The notes beneath the pieces were generated by a model, which saw only the letters and a list, made by a program, of their open reading frames with translations, searched no databases and was not told where the DNA came from. Position numbers and translations under genes: made by a program. Source: Thozetella sp. PMI_491 (taxonomy: Eukaryota > Ascomycota > Sordariomycetes > Chaetosphaeriales > Chaetosphaeriaceae). From it: a DNA stretch of 64,000 nucleotides. This document shows positions 47,200 to 60,104 of the stretch, piece after piece; within the stretch, counting starts at the first letter, position 1; every line of letters starts with the position of its first letter. The stretch is taken from the NCBI GenBank assembly GCA_021432635.1, contig MU270128.1, forward strand, positions 8,906 through 72,905. The letters are read 5' to 3'.

Positions 47200-47830
47200 C
47201 AGTAAAGGGATTCAAGTATTAAAGGGTGCTTGAAATATTGTGCCGGAATCAGCAAATGGATATAGTCTGGGCAAACTGCAACCCGCAGTGATGAAGTCCA
47301 CCGTGTCAAACGTTTCTCCAGCTGGTCAGCTGAGGTGTAAATTGGTTGGCAGTATAACGAAAGTTGAGAGCCTCTTGATATGGATTCCCTGCTGTGTAAC
47401 CAACTGCGGTTGGAATATCTCCCGAAAGCAAGGTGGTATCTGGTGCCACGACGGTCTCACTAGGTGGTACAATGCCTACAGAGCCGTCAGCACTGCTTGA
47501 GTAAGGGCAATCGTCGTTCCGGCAATCCCGGCGTCCATGTTGTTAGCAAGTGCCTCGCTTTGTCGTTGCCGGAATATCGCTTCACTCGTACCATTAAGCC
47601 CGTTTCTCTGGGACAGTGACGCGCGTTTTCTTGACCACGCCGTCGCCACCGTCACAGTTCACGAGAGGGATGCCGCCGATATTTACAGTCACGGCCAGGG
47701 CAACAGCCAAAATAGAAATTGCTCTTCCGGAAACCCACCAGAAAGGAAAGCGAAAGACTGAGGGTATATGAGAAAAGACGCCTCCTATTTGCTGCCTCGG
47801 TGCTGAGATGACATTCACCCAGCTTCGATG
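47200..47830 (-). pseudogene. Probable degraded minus-strand gene, family unknown
   Basis: Successive minus-strand segments in different frames look coding: NMDAGIAGTTIALTQAVLTA (about 47540-47480), then TVVAPDTTLLSGDIPTAVGY ... QEALNFRYTANQF (about 47470-47340), then TFDTVDFITAGCSLPRLYPF (about 47310-47250). They are separated by frame changes or stops rather than by clear introns. I cannot name the family. It may be a decayed secreted or membrane protein. Confidence 0.3.
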
Positions 47831-49342
47831 TTAATGCTGTACATCTCACTGTTGACGTAGTCCGGACTTTCTTCATAGCTAAAGTCTTACGTGTAGACGA
47901 GCTTCCGTTCCACGAACGCTCAAACACTCGGCTAATTGTCAGCAAGAGGACTTGCGTGAACTTAATGCAGTGCTTGCGAAACTCATTGATGAGTGGATGC
48001 AGTCTGCCATATCGGAGCCGGCCTTCGGCCAAGAAGCCAATGTGTATCGTCGTTCTGCATATCATGGCGACGTTAAGAAAGTCTGCAGCAACCGCAGACT
48101 GCCTTGATACTACCATCAGAGCCGATAGGGAGTCTCTCAAGATCCTTGATCAGCACAGTTGCATCAATTTTCCGTAGATTTGACCCAGGCTTGTCAGCAC
48201 AACGCGATATGGGTATCGCAGCTTGGTCTGTTCGGCAAGAGAGTTCGTGGCCAGCCGTTTATTGAGAATCCTGGCATTAGTCTGTGAAATATCTCGTTGG
48301 ACTCCTTGACAATCTTCTTGAGTTCCTTAAGTGCGCCGCAGCCGGGTTGGACACTATCTCATCGCCTAGCATAACGCTAATTACTAATATCTTGCTGTAG
48401 GGTGGTATTCATTGCCTGTTTCTAACTATCCGTCCTTTTATGACATCTTTACTCTCAAGAAGAGAGCTGTCGTGGTTGGGTCGTTCAGCCGCTGAGGGGT
48501 GAGGATGCCGCTCCTTGAGTGGGAGCTGATTTGCGCGTGTGGCGGAAGCCTGTCGAAGCAGGCTCATCTATACCAGACGTGGTAACCGGCACGCCATAGC
48601 TGTGTCCCTGGGCCTTGTTGCCAACTGCAGCGCCCCTATTGTCGTTGCTGCTTGGCATATCTGAAGTCGTTGGCCAAGTGGAGGAGGTGATGGGCACATC
48701 GGATACTTGGGTGGTAATTTAGTCATGTTGTAGTCGGTTTGTGTCCTCCAGCCAGCTACACTGAGTGCTCATCGTCGACATGAGCAAATATGGCCATATC
48801 TTGACGCCTTTTACGACGGTGGGGGCCGGGGGGCCGGGGGGCCGGGGACCGGATGCTGACCGACTTTACCTCTTATCAGCACCGGCCTTACTGCTCGGGG
48901 TACACATGTCCCCATCGAGACATAGCTGAGAAGGATTCCCGTACGACGCAACATTTCCGTTAGGGGGTTAGCAATTTGCGTTATTGATCTAGTCGAAGGA
49001 TTACTCAACGCCCAATACACCAGCTTAGCCCAGAGACTAGAAACAGCGCGATTGGTCATCTCGTATTCGAATTTAGATATATAGAAATAGTGCTGAACGA
49101 AAAAAAAAATGCGAGCCCAAGCAGGACCGATAGCCTTACCACTCGACCCTTTCCATAGGAAAATTTCCACGGCTAGCCCATTTCTACATCGAATCAACAT
49201 TCAACTTGCCAGACAACCTTTGCTCTTCTAAGAACTAGGAAACTCTATTCCTTACTAGAGCGGTGTTTCTCTACCGCCACCTGCCTTGCTGCTACATTGA
49301 GTTTCCTGCGCTTCGAAGACTGTCACGGAAGACGTAAGCGAA
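47831..49342. other. Intergenic, with a G-rich tract
   Basis: No supported gene. G-rich tract at 48821-48848: four runs of at least four G, spaced by CC, give strong G-quadruplex potential. The PKS promoter lies at the right end; no TATA box is obvious. Confidence 0.45.
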
Positions 49343-52300
49343 ATGCTTCAAGATACAGTGTTTCTCTTCGGTGACCAGGCCGGAGAGCTTCTACCGTGCA
49401 TCGAAGAAGTACAAAGGCTCTCGATAAGCTGTAAAGTCCTTCGTGACTTCCTCCAAGAGTCTACACAGCGGCTACGGTCTTGTATCTTCAAGGCCCCGTC
49501 TCAATTCCGACATCACGTCTCGGTATTCGAGTCCGTATTGGATCTCGCGAATCAACTGAACTCGAACCAGAGTCACAATAGTTATGGCATATTGCGGACT
49601 CCGCTCCTCTGCGTGGCGCAGTTGGGTAGTCTGATCCAGTACGTTAACCTCAACATTTGATCTCACTGCTTTTAGTCATATTAACCTGTCGACGATAGTC
49701 ATCTGAATTTTCACCCTGGGGCTCTTCAATCCGTAAACTACGGCAAATTCAGGATTACGGGTATTTGTACCGGTCTTGTCACGGCAGCGGCTGTTTCGAG
49801 CTGCACTACCCTCACAGAAGTCGTCGCCATTGCAGGCGATATTGTCGATTTTTCTTTCCAAGTCGGCCTCGAGGCGTTCTTCCGGTCGGAAGATATCGAT
49901 CGCTCGTCTGGCAGCTGGTCAACGGTGATTAGTCATGTTTCAATCAATGATGCCCGAATGGCCATCGACCTGTTCAACGAGGCCAAAGGCGACCTCAAGT
50001 CACATTGGGCCTACATCAGTGCTGAAGGAATAAACTCGGTGACCATCAGTGGACCGCCGTCAACAACAAGAGATCTCTTCAAACGCACCCCCCTGTTCCA
50101 CAGTGCGAGAATAATACCGCTGTCAATAAAGGCTGCATTTCATGCAAAGCACCTCGAGCCCCTCTCCTGGATCAGGTGTGCCGAGGGTGTCGATTCAGTA
50201 ACTCTGAACAGACCTCTTTGTCATCACCTATTGTCGCCGAGCTCAGGAAAAGAATATCCAGGCAAAACTCTATCCGCGGTGTTGGTTGACGTTCTTGGCG
50301 ACATCTCACAGCATTCGGTGTCGCTCAAGGGCCTCTGTGATGGTATTTATAGATCCATGGAGAAGTCCCAAGGGGCAGGTCTCTATTGCTTTGGGCCAGT
50401 GGCATCTACCAAGTCAATTAAAACCTATCTGCACAGCCTTTCATTCGACTTGCACGATGTGGAGATCGGTATCCCCCGAGCTCAGTCCTTTGACAATGAA
50501 ATCGCTATCATTGGCATGTCTGTTCGTCTGCCCGGGAGCGAGACTCTTGAAGAGTTCTGGAAGGTCCTAGAAGACGGCCGAGATCTTCACGAGACCATTC
50601 GCCCCGACCGATTCGATGTTAGCACACACTGCGATCCTACCGGCAAAGTTAACAACACGACGCTCACGCCCTATGGCGTGTTTATAGACAGGCCTGGATA
50701 TTTTGATACAAGGTTGTTCAACATGAGTCCTCGTGAAGCGGCGCAGACAGATCCCCAGATGAGATTGGCATTGTTGACGACGTATGAAGCGCTAGAAATG
50801 GCAGGGTACGCGCCTAATCGCTCGCCGTCGACCAATACAAGACGAATTGGGAGTTTTATTGGTCAGACCAGTGATGACTACCGGGAAGTAAACGCAAGCC
50901 AGGATATCGACACATATTTCATCACTGGTGGCATTCGCGCCTTCACGCCTGGAAGATTAAACTGTGAGTGACCCCTTGTCCTAGCTTTCCCTTAGTCTTG
51001 TTTTGTAGCGTTATATCGACCCTTTTTTTTCGTTCTCGGTTGGCAACCCCAAGACTCCCAAGCTCAATTATTAACTGAGAACTTTGAAGACCACTTTGGT
51101 TGGGAAGGCCCCTCCTACTCTATAGATACAGCGTGCTCCTCCAGTGCCGCGTCAATCCAACTGGCCTGCACATCCCTCCTGGCGGGGGAATGCGACATGG
51201 CAATAGGCGGAGGCGTCAACTTCCTAACCGCTTCAGACCTTTTCGCCGGTCTTTCGAGGGGATCCTTCCTCTCTAAAACAGGGGGCTGCAAGACTTTCGA
51301 TGACGAAGCGGACGGCTACGTTCGAGCCGACGCGGTCGGTGTAATTGTGCTAAAACACCTCGACGCTGCGGTCAAGGATAGAGACAACATTCTGGCGGTG
51401 TTGAAATGCGCTGTTACGAATCACTCCGCCGAGGCTGTAAGCATTACACACCCACATGCCGAGACCCAGGAGCGGTTGTTCAAGATGGCGCTTAGCAAGG
51501 CCGGGCTGGGTCCAAATGACATTGACTACGCCGAGCTGCACGGCACAGGCACGCAAGCAGGGGACGCAACTGAGTCAGGGTCGGTGACTAATGTGTTGGC
51601 TAGAGGACGATCGTCCTCTAATCCCTTGTACATCGGTACCGTCAAGCCCAATTTGGGCCATGGTGAGGCGGGCAGTGGCGTTACCTCGTTAATCAAGGCA
51701 GTTTTGATGATGAGGTACAACGTGATCCCTCCACACGTGGGCATCAAAGGGAAGATCAACCATAGACTGCCACCATTGAAGGAGCTCAATACCTATATCT
51801 CCTTTAACAAGATCCCTTTCTACCCAAGATCTGACGGGGATGGGAAAAGGAGAATCCTTATCAACAATTTTGATGCCGCTGGAGGTAATACCTCTATAAT
51901 CATCGAAGATCCTCCAGTCTTGGGCGTTGAGGGAGTTGATCCGCGCAACTACCACATCGTCGCAGTGTCGGGAAAGACAGCCGGCGCGGTCTTGAACAAT
52001 TCAAAACGGTTACTAGAATACATCCTGAACAACCCTGGCAACCGAATGGAGGACATTGCGTACACCACGACCGCACGCCGCATGCACCATCCGATGAGAC
52101 AAGCTCACGTCGTCGAATCACTCAAAGACCTTGCCGCAGCCCTGAACAGGTCTATTGGAGAAGATTCATTTCTCAATCCATCATCAATGCCTCGCTCTGT
52201 CGTTTTCATATTCACAGGCCAAGGATCTCAGTACATTTCAATGGCCAACGAGCTCTTCCTTACCCACACCGCCTTTAGCGAGATGCTTCGAAAGTGCGAG

Positions 52301-55300
52301 CAAATTTGCGTTTCCCAAGGGAACCCTACGTTCTTATCATTGATCACGGATAATTTTTCCGAACTCCCCAAGGCCAGCCCTATACAACTGCATCTCGCTC
52401 TTGTATCTGTCGAGATCGCCGTCGCCGCGCTCTGGAAATCTTTCGGTGTTGAACCAACTGCGGTTATTGGACACAGTCTCGGTGAGTATGCGGCGCTTTA
52501 TACAGCAGACGTATTGTCTCTCCATGATTGTCTGTACCTGGTTGGGAAGAGAGCTTCGCTCATGATGAGCAAATGCACCCCAGGAACACACGGAATGCTT
52601 GCGATGCAGGTCAGCGCTGAGGACGCTTCCGCTGCTCTCGAACAGAACCAGACTGCTTGTGAGATAAGTTGCTTTAACAGTCCTGTAGCGACGGTGATCA
52701 GCGGTCCAAAAGACCAGATCGAAGAACTCGAGCAGGATCTCAAATCCAGAGCTGTGAAATACACGAATCTCGACGTGCAGTTTGCCTTCCACTCAACACA
52801 GATGGATATATTTCTGGACGAGTACGCAATGGTCGCCAGGAAGATTCGCTTCGCTAAGCCTAAAGTACCCGTTGCGTCCACACTTCTCGGAGAAATTGTC
52901 ACCACTGAGGGGATCTTCTCCGCCGAGTATCTGGCGAGCCAGACACGGAAGCCAGTGAGATTCTCAGAAGCACTGTCTGCCCTGAGGAAGCACAGCCATC
53001 CCAGGACCCAATGCATCTGGATCGAGGCCGGCCCGAATCCCATTTGTCTCGGCCTAGTCCACTCAAACCTAGGAAATAGTGAGATCCTTCTGCCGTCGCT
53101 CAAGAAGAATGAACCCGACTGGAAGATTCTGTCAACTTCAGTTGCTAGGGCTTATAGCGCTGGTCTTGACATCGATTGGACCGAGTTTCATAGGCCTTAC
53201 GAGAGATCCATTCGTCTCGTCGAGCTTCCTAGATCTGCCTTCGACCTAAAGAATTACTGGATTCAGTACGAAGGCGACTGGGCGTTGAGGAAGGGCAATG
53301 TTTCCTCGAAACTCTGCGAGGCGAGGGCGATTACACCGCCTTATTATACCACATCCTTGCATCGCATCGAGTCGGAAAGCAAAAGCGACACGGCGATCAC
53401 CGTTACATTCTCGTCCCACGCATCAGAGCCGAAGCTAAACCAGGTCCTGAGAGGCCATCTTGTTAACGGAACTGGGCTATGCCCGAGTTCTGTGTACGCC
53501 GATATGGCATTCACGGCGGCGAAGTACATTCAAACTCTGGAGGGTTCCGGGTCAATCTCGCCTATGGATGTGCGGGATATGGCTGTCCACAAGCCCCTTG
53601 TGATTCAACCTGGTGACACAAAACAAACCATCCGTGTCCAAACCACTAAAAATGCTAAAAGCGACGCCATCGAAGTCAAATTCAGTTCCCAAGACGGCGA
53701 GGCGATTCAGGATCATGCAAATTGCACTGTGCTCCTAGGTGACGGGGAGCGCTGGACCTCTGAGTGGAAGAGGAACGCCTATCTCATCCAGTCCCGTATT
53801 GATCATCTCATTTCTGCTTCATCCCGGGGCGAAGTACACAGACTCCTCCGCCCCATAGTCTACAAACTATTTGCGGCCTTAGTCGAGTATGATGAGAAGT
53901 ATCAGGGTATGGAGGAGGTCTATATGGACAGCAGCTCCCTGGAGGCTACAGCTAACATCCAGTTCCGTACGAACGATGCCGACGGTCAGTTTACATACAG
54001 CCCATTTTGGATCGACAGTTTTGCCCACCTGTCGGGTTTTGTGCTCAACGGAGCAGATACCACTCCCTTGGACAGCGTGTTTATTTCTCACGGCTGGGAG
54101 AGCATGAAAATCGTTGGAAAATTGACGGACAAGGTTCGCTATAGAAGCTACGTCAGGATGCAGAAAACCACGGCCCGCGGGGTGATGGCGGGTGATGTGT
54201 ACCTGTTTGAGGAGGATCGTATCGTGGCTGTTTGCGCTGGTCTCAAGTTCCAGAGGATTAAGCGGAGTGTCTTGGATTCTCTGCTCCCCCCTTCGGGAGT
54301 TGCGGCCACGGGATCTATCGCTACTTTACCCTTTTCGCCTGTTGCCCAGAAATCTCAGCTTCGGCGACTACCGAAGCACAAGGCTTTCGTTCCACAGTGC
54401 TTCATTCTCGATACCATCGCCTCTGAAGTGGGTATCGATGTCAGAGAACTCACCGACGACGCAATTTTCGGCGATCTGGGTGTAGACAGCCTTCTCTCGA
54501 TCAGCATCACAGCAAAACTCAGTGAGATTCTAGGGGAAACTGTTCCGGCGACACTATTCCAAGAATGCGCCACGGTCGAGGATCTTAATTCATACTTCAT
54601 GGAGAGGCGACCTGCGGGATCTGACACATCTTCCTCCTCGGAACTCCCGGGCAATGACGATAATGCTTTTGATGCCATGGGCGTGGATAGTGAATCCGAT
54701 GGAGATAGTGCCACGCCGTACATTACTCCACCTGGCGAAGAGGGGAACTTCCGATTCATCGACGTGATTCGCAAGATTATTGCAAGCGAGGTCGGTATTG
54801 ATGACTCGGATTTTGACAGCGAAACGCCCTTCGCAGATCTGGGGATTGATAGTCTACTCTCGCTCGTCATACTAGACACCATCAAGAAGCAGACGGGTAG
54901 GGTTTTCCCCTCCAGCTTTCTTATCGACAGCTCAAACCTCGCCGCCATAGAGTCCTCCTTCGGTGGATCTATTGTTCAGCCGTACGATCAACTACCGCAG
55001 CTAGAGTCCGCACAGATGCGCCTGCAACAGTCCCAGAAGCCCAAATCTAAGGCGATTCTTCTTCAAGGGAGCCCACAAGCGCCTAAGCCAGCGCTGTTTC
55101 TCCTCCCAGACGGTTCTGGTAGCGCAAGCAGCTATGTCAACCTCCCGGCGCTTCACCACCCTGGACCGGTGTACGGCTTAGACAGTCCATTCCTCTCTGA
55201 TCCGTGCTCATTCAAGTCGTCTTTGCCAGAGATATCAGCGATCTTCGTCCATGAGATCCGTCAGATCCAGCCCCACGGCCCGTACAGGCTGGGAGGGTGG

Positions 55301-55852
55301 TCCATCGGAGGATCTTATGCGTTCGAGGCCGCCAGCCAGTTGATCTTGGAATTCGGGGAGACGGTTGAGCGGTTGGTGTTGATCGATGCGCCGTGTCCAA
55401 ATAGGCTGCCACCATTGCCGCTGGATACGGTGAACGTCCTGGAAAGCATCGGGATGTTTGGTGGACTTAAGGGCAGAACAGGCGGCGGAGAAATCCGGGA
55501 GGGGGTAAAGGAGCATTTCGCTGGCTCAATAAACGCATTGAGAGGTTATGTACCTCGTGCTCTCCGAGACCCGAGGGCTGATCAGCTCTGGGTGACTGTT
55601 CTCTGGGCGGAAAGCGGCGTGTGGGAGACCGTTGGGCCCGAGGTACGCTCGAGATATGAGGGTAGTGCAGGCGGTAAGAATACTGCCAAGGACTGGATCA
55701 TGGAGAAAAGAATAGACCATGGCCCTGGTGGATGGGACGCACTGGTGCCAAATGCGAAGGTGCAGTGCGAAGTGGTTCGGGGGGATCATTTCAGCATATT
55801 GAGGAGACCACATATTCTTGAGCTGGGAGAGAAGTTGCGGAGAATATTGTAG
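49343..55852 (+). CDS. Non-reducing polyketide synthase (SAT-KS-AT-PT-ACP-ACP-TE)
   Basis: Three exons: 49343-49638, 49699-50963 and 51090-55852 (2107 residues). Order: SAT starter-unit transacylase with GICTG (Cys121) and His246; KS from ~363 with DTACSSS (Cys536), HGTGT and the NFDAAGGNTS end; malonyl transferase with GHSLGE (Ser983); product-template domain with GHLVNGTGLCPSS (His1310) and FWIDSFAH (Asp1496); two acyl carriers with GVDSLLS (Ser1654) and GIDSLLS (Ser1775); and thioesterase/Claisen cyclase with GWSIGGS (Ser1925) and GDHFS (His2087). No ketoreductase, enoylreductase, methylation or reductive-release domain. All catalytic residues are present, so it should make an aromatic polyketide, as do the YWA1/naphthopyrone and melanin-type synthases with the same layout. 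Chain length and product cannot be read from sequence. No tailoring gene lies directly beside it. Confidence 0.96.
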
Positions 55853-56569
55853 ACAATTAACTAGCCGAGGTGCGATTACCGTGGACGGCCTACTTTCAGA
55901 TAGCGTGAATTGCAAATGGGCTTAGAGGAATCGGCAAATCGAGAGAGTCAGCATCAGGACGAGATTGTTGCTAGTTACGTACAGTACATGTTGGGCAATA
56001 TATGCTTGGAGAGTGCGCTCAACCCAGCAAAATGCGTAGGTCTATCTATCTTCTAACTTAGTCAGGATCGGGACGAGTTTCCCACCTAGTTTCCAAGTGT
56101 TAGTGTTCCTTCATGACGGAGGTATTGAGCAACATCATGATTGGCGGGGCCGTTCACCAATCACCAGCGTTTTTCCCCGAGGACTTCGGCCCATAAAATG
56201 GGCAGGACTTGTACGACGATGGCTGCCTCAATCGAGCGCTAGGCCATCAGGCACCCGCACCTTAGCCTGCCTTACGAAGTCGGCCTCCTGCGCCTCCCAT
56301 CCATCTTGTCCTGGCGAGGTCCCTCGACTTGGAGCCAACATCTCATCGACCAGGCAAGAAGAAGTTTTTCCATGGGCGGACACATCTATATATATATACA
56401 GAAATCGCAGGTCGCTTCTCCTCGCGCTTCAATTTTTTTTTCCTGCAGCAGTCTTTCACAAGAAGTCGGTGTTCTCGCGCCCCGCCGCTGCACATCACTC
56501 TGACGGTCGAACGAGTCCGCTGGACCCGGGTTCGACAATTCGCACCCGAACCTGCCTGCTCCAGCTTCA
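55853..56569. other. Intergenic with TATA-like repeat
   Basis: PKS 3' flank and promoter of the Clr5 gene. A TATATATATA run at about 56387-56397 lies ~175 bp before the next ATG. The long plus frame across 56097-56756 is out of phase with the real gene and is not credited. Confidence 0.4.
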
Positions 56570-59385
56570 ATGCACTCCCCCGACATCCGCACTCGAGCGC
56601 CTCCGACCACTGAGGTATCTCGTGCGAAATGCCCTAGCGTACACGTCAACTCCAATTCAGTACCATCCCCAGCGCAGTGGGAGAGGCTGCAGCCACTTAT
56701 TGAGCAATTGTACCTGTATGAGAATTGCAGCATTCTCCAGACGATCGAGTACCTAAGGCGCCACTACAACTTTTTCACCACGTAAGTCGTTCTCACCTTT
56801 GTCGCAGCTTCGAGAGGCTAATCCAACCCGCTCGAAGGGAGTCCATCTTCGAGGGATATGTTCGCAAGTGGGGCATCTACAAGAAGGAAAAGACCAGGCG
56901 TGGCCGCAAGGGCACTGTTTCTGCCGCCATTCGACAACAAGCCACTAAATGGCACGACCCTTACGCCCAGAGGTACCAGGCGTCGCCGAAGCCGAAGTTC
57001 ATGACGCCAGACACGTCGCATCCAGGCGAGCTTACTGCAAAACTCCTAGGCCACTATATCGACCACTGCTTCGACACGGGGGTTTGGGTAGCAGGCCCCT
57101 CTGTGGGAGGTTTCCGCAGCACAAAGAACCCTGGAGACCATAGCTCGGTAGACGCCCTGTACGACTACTTTCTGGCCGCGATTGACCTCTTTGTGCTTCG
57201 CGACAGCAGCACCATGGACCGCGGGGGCGAGTATATTAACAACGCCTTCGAGGCGATTCCCGGGGTGCTACGAGACGAGGACCCGTACTTTCTGGTCACC
57301 ATCTGGGAGCTTCGAATGTACTCCCGCGCGCAGGAACTTGATGAGCTGGGGAGGAAGCTGCTCCGGCATGTCTTCGATCTGGGGCGCGTGCTCCTCGGCG
57401 CAAACCATCCGATTCCCAATATAAACAAGGCGCTGCTCGCGCTTGAGCCGAGCACGCAGTTCCAGATATACCTGCTACTCCTCAAGGTCTGGGCTGACAA
57501 GCTCATGGAGCACCTCCTTCCGCGCGACCCGGAAGCCTACGAGACCTTCACCTGTGGGCTCTACTGCCTTCTTCAAGACATCAAGGTTGCGTCGCAGCCT
57601 TTAGACCAGCCGCGCCTCTCCAAGCCGCGCAACGCCCCTCGTTTCTTCAGGAGATCAAGCTCGCCCCGTACTACCGAGTCTACAGGCTCAGCGCCAAGCC
57701 ATGCGGATGAAAGCTGGCGCGATAGCGTGAGCTGCAGCTCCTCGTACCAAGATGCTCTGAAGGACGACGACGACGTGCCGGCTACTCCTGCAACGCCAAT
57801 CACCCTTGTATCTCCACCACCGTCGCCCAAGAACGAAGTTAATGACGAAGACCGAGATGATCCGGATACTCCAGAACAGCCATCACCAGAAGATCTGGCG
57901 TCTACGCCGATGTCGACTGCTTGTAGTCCAGGTTTCGATAACGACACAGCATATATGACGGACGCCAAGTTTTCGGATTCCGAGGCTTCTTGGGTGTCTG
58001 ACTATTCTGAGCTCGTTCCTCATCTTGAAGATAGCCACCCGCTCTTCAAAGTCAAGACCGAGGTTCTGAAACTTGCTCTCCTCCGACTGGACTGCGTCGT
58101 CAGCCCCAGAGACAGTGGGAATGTACGAGAGGTATCCCACCAAGCCGCCAACACACAGAACAACAGCTATTCTTCTGCGCCCAATAACAAGCCATCAAAT
58201 GCCCAGTCCGGTCAATCCAACGCAGCAAAACGCGCTCGTGGCAGCGGCGGTCGGAAGGAAGACCAAGAAGACGACGAAGAGCGGGAGCCTCCCAAGAAGC
58301 GCCATCGCACGACGAAGCAGTCCATCGGTCGGCAGGTCTCATTAGCCTGTCCCTTTGCCAAGCAAGATGCGACCCATTACCGGGGGTGCTACTCGTACGT
58401 CTTGCGGAGAATCCAGGACGTCAAGCAGCATCTCTCCCGATGTCACCAGCTCCCTATCTATTGCCCGCGCTGCAAGGAGACCTTTGGGACCGAAAACGAG
58501 CGAGACGATCATGCCATCAACACCGTCTGCGAAGTTCGCAACGATGTGACTCTCGCTGGCGTCACCCGGGCACAGAAAGACCTACTGGCAGAGCGGCTTT
58601 CGCCCAGGATGTCGTTGAAGGATCAGTGGTTCGCCATCTTCGATATCCTCTTCCCGGGCCATACCCCTAGGCCCGCATCCCCTTTCCTCGATACGAGCCT
58701 CACCGCGGACTTGATGGCATTCCAAGACATGATGGTCTCCGACGGCCCGGATCTGATCCTCTCCACGCTCGAGGCCCACAACATCGTACTTTCGTCCCTC
58801 GGGAACGAAGAAAAGAATCTCTCGAATCTGTACCGGGTGGTCATAGCAGAGGGAATGCAGGCGATCGCCGAGAGATGGACTGCAGCAATGGCTCCGCAAT
58901 CGGCAAATGCGGAGGGTTCTCAGCCACTTCAGCGGTCGCGCTCCTCTGCAACTAATGCAGCATCCGAAGAGTCGCCTAGCGCTCTAGCCGACAACGACAG
59001 CGGTCGAGAGCAAGGGTCAACACAACGCAACCCCCGGTCAACAGGACGTGTCCCTGGCCATGCGGATGGTGGGCCAGACCCTCAGAGGCGTTTGGGCGAC
59101 ACTGCGTCGTCGCCGTGGAATCCATTTTCTGCCTTTGGGCAGACTCCGCTGAACGTCACGGGCACACCGAGTGCTACGTCGCTCACGACAATTACTCCGC
59201 GAGACATGGACCTTGGCGCAGAGACGAGCGACAGCACGCCATCGACGGTTAACGACGGACCATCACGGCTGGATGATCAACCACCAGCCTGGTACGACCC
59301 AAGTATGAACGATGAGTCTACAAACATGTTCCTCCTCAGCTCGGAAAATATGTTGGACAGTAACGATTGGATACCTGATTTGTAA
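56570..59385 (+). CDS. Clr5-domain protein with C-terminal Cys/His module
   Basis: Two exons: 56570-56781 and 56838-59385 (919 residues). The N-terminal Clr5 domain (~34-85) reads WERLQPLIEQLYLYE ... YLRRHYNFFTT / ESIFEGYVRKWGIYKK, a helical DNA-associated module common in filamentous fungi. The 56-bp intron with acceptor at 56837 restores the usual F-to-KW spacing; the nearer acceptor at 56807 would give a 26-bp intron and a longer insert. The middle holds a helical region, then an acidic Ser/Pro linker and a basic patch (KKRHRTTKQ). From ~573 comes LACPFAKQDATHYRGC, RIQDVKQHLSRCHQ, YCPRCKETFG and ERDDHAINTVC, a Cys/His module matching the tail of the NACHT protein at 11780-16436. Probably nuclear and regulatory. 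The end, LDSNDWIPDL, is acidic. Confidence 0.87.
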
Positions 59386-59657
59386 AAGCATAGCGTATTG
59401 TAGAGCTGTCAATTGGCTGTTAACTGAACTTATTCTTATGAATGGCACTCTCATGAGTGGAAATAGATCCACATATTGTGCCCATCAGACCCAACATATA
59501 TATTGTACAGACAAGGCTTGAAAGCGCAGAAGATCACCATCCTAACCAAATGAATAGCCTTGTCCTTGTGCCGGCACAATATATTTATATAAACACCCAG
59601 ACGCCTTTCCCATAACCTTTGCTTTTTGTTTCTCTCCCAGGGTATTCATATCATCAG

Positions 59658-60104
59658 CTAGCTCATCAACGTCTTGAGGAGTCCATCGATCTGATCTTGT
59701 AGCATTTGATGCCGGCGGCCGTCCGGTGTCGTCAAAGCCGCACTTCCTGCGATGATAGCAGCCGGGGGGTCGGCACATGTTTGAGCCTCGAGATAGGCCG
59801 CGAGCTGTGCGGATCGCCGGCTAGGGGCAGGAGAGGCCGAACCACTAAGGGGGCAAGACATGTTAGCCCCCAGGATCGAAGGGGAGGCAGGCTAGGCTGG
59901 GCAGATAATCATGTACCTTAAGGCAGGTTTGCAGGGCGTCAGGTCCGACCATCCTAGCGCTTCCAAGCTCTGTTCGGATGGCGCGGTGTCCGCCTCACTG
60001 GGTGCGTCGGACCCTGCCCGGAGGCGAGCGAACGAGGCGACCAGGGACGCCGGGGTCGACTGCACATACGACTTCTCAGACATGGTTGTGATTGGGGCTG
60101 GCAT
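59658..60104 (-). CDS. Small unknown protein
   Basis: Exons in transcript order: 60104-59917 and 59844-59658 (124 residues), joined at AAG/GTACAT and CTTAG; phase closes. Sequence features: STPASLVASFARLRAG near the N-terminus; a middle with LGWSDLTPCKPAL; and a C-terminal helical part (SAQLAAYLEAQ ... HQMLQDQIDGLLKTLMS). No signal peptide, membrane segment or recognised domain. A second Met at residue 8 is an alternative start. It sits tail to tail with the Clr5 gene and head to head with the NACHT gene at 61237. Small genes beside STAND receptors can encode partners, but no prion-like or HeLo motif is seen here. Confidence 0.6.

Noticed and set aside
6598-55852. One large biosynthetic cluster joining both P450s, the methyltransferase and the PKS
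   Set aside because: They are spread over 49 kb with NACHT genes, secreted-protein genes and a repeat-bracketed island between, so a single cluster is not supported.
56097-56756. 220-codon plus frame upstream of the Clr5 gene
   Set aside because: It overlaps the true first exon in another frame, has no domain signal, and spans a promoter with a TATATA run.
56782-56807. 26-bp intron in the Clr5 gene
   Set aside because: Too short for a fungal spliceosomal intron; the 56-bp alternative ending at 56837 keeps phase and the Clr5 spacing.
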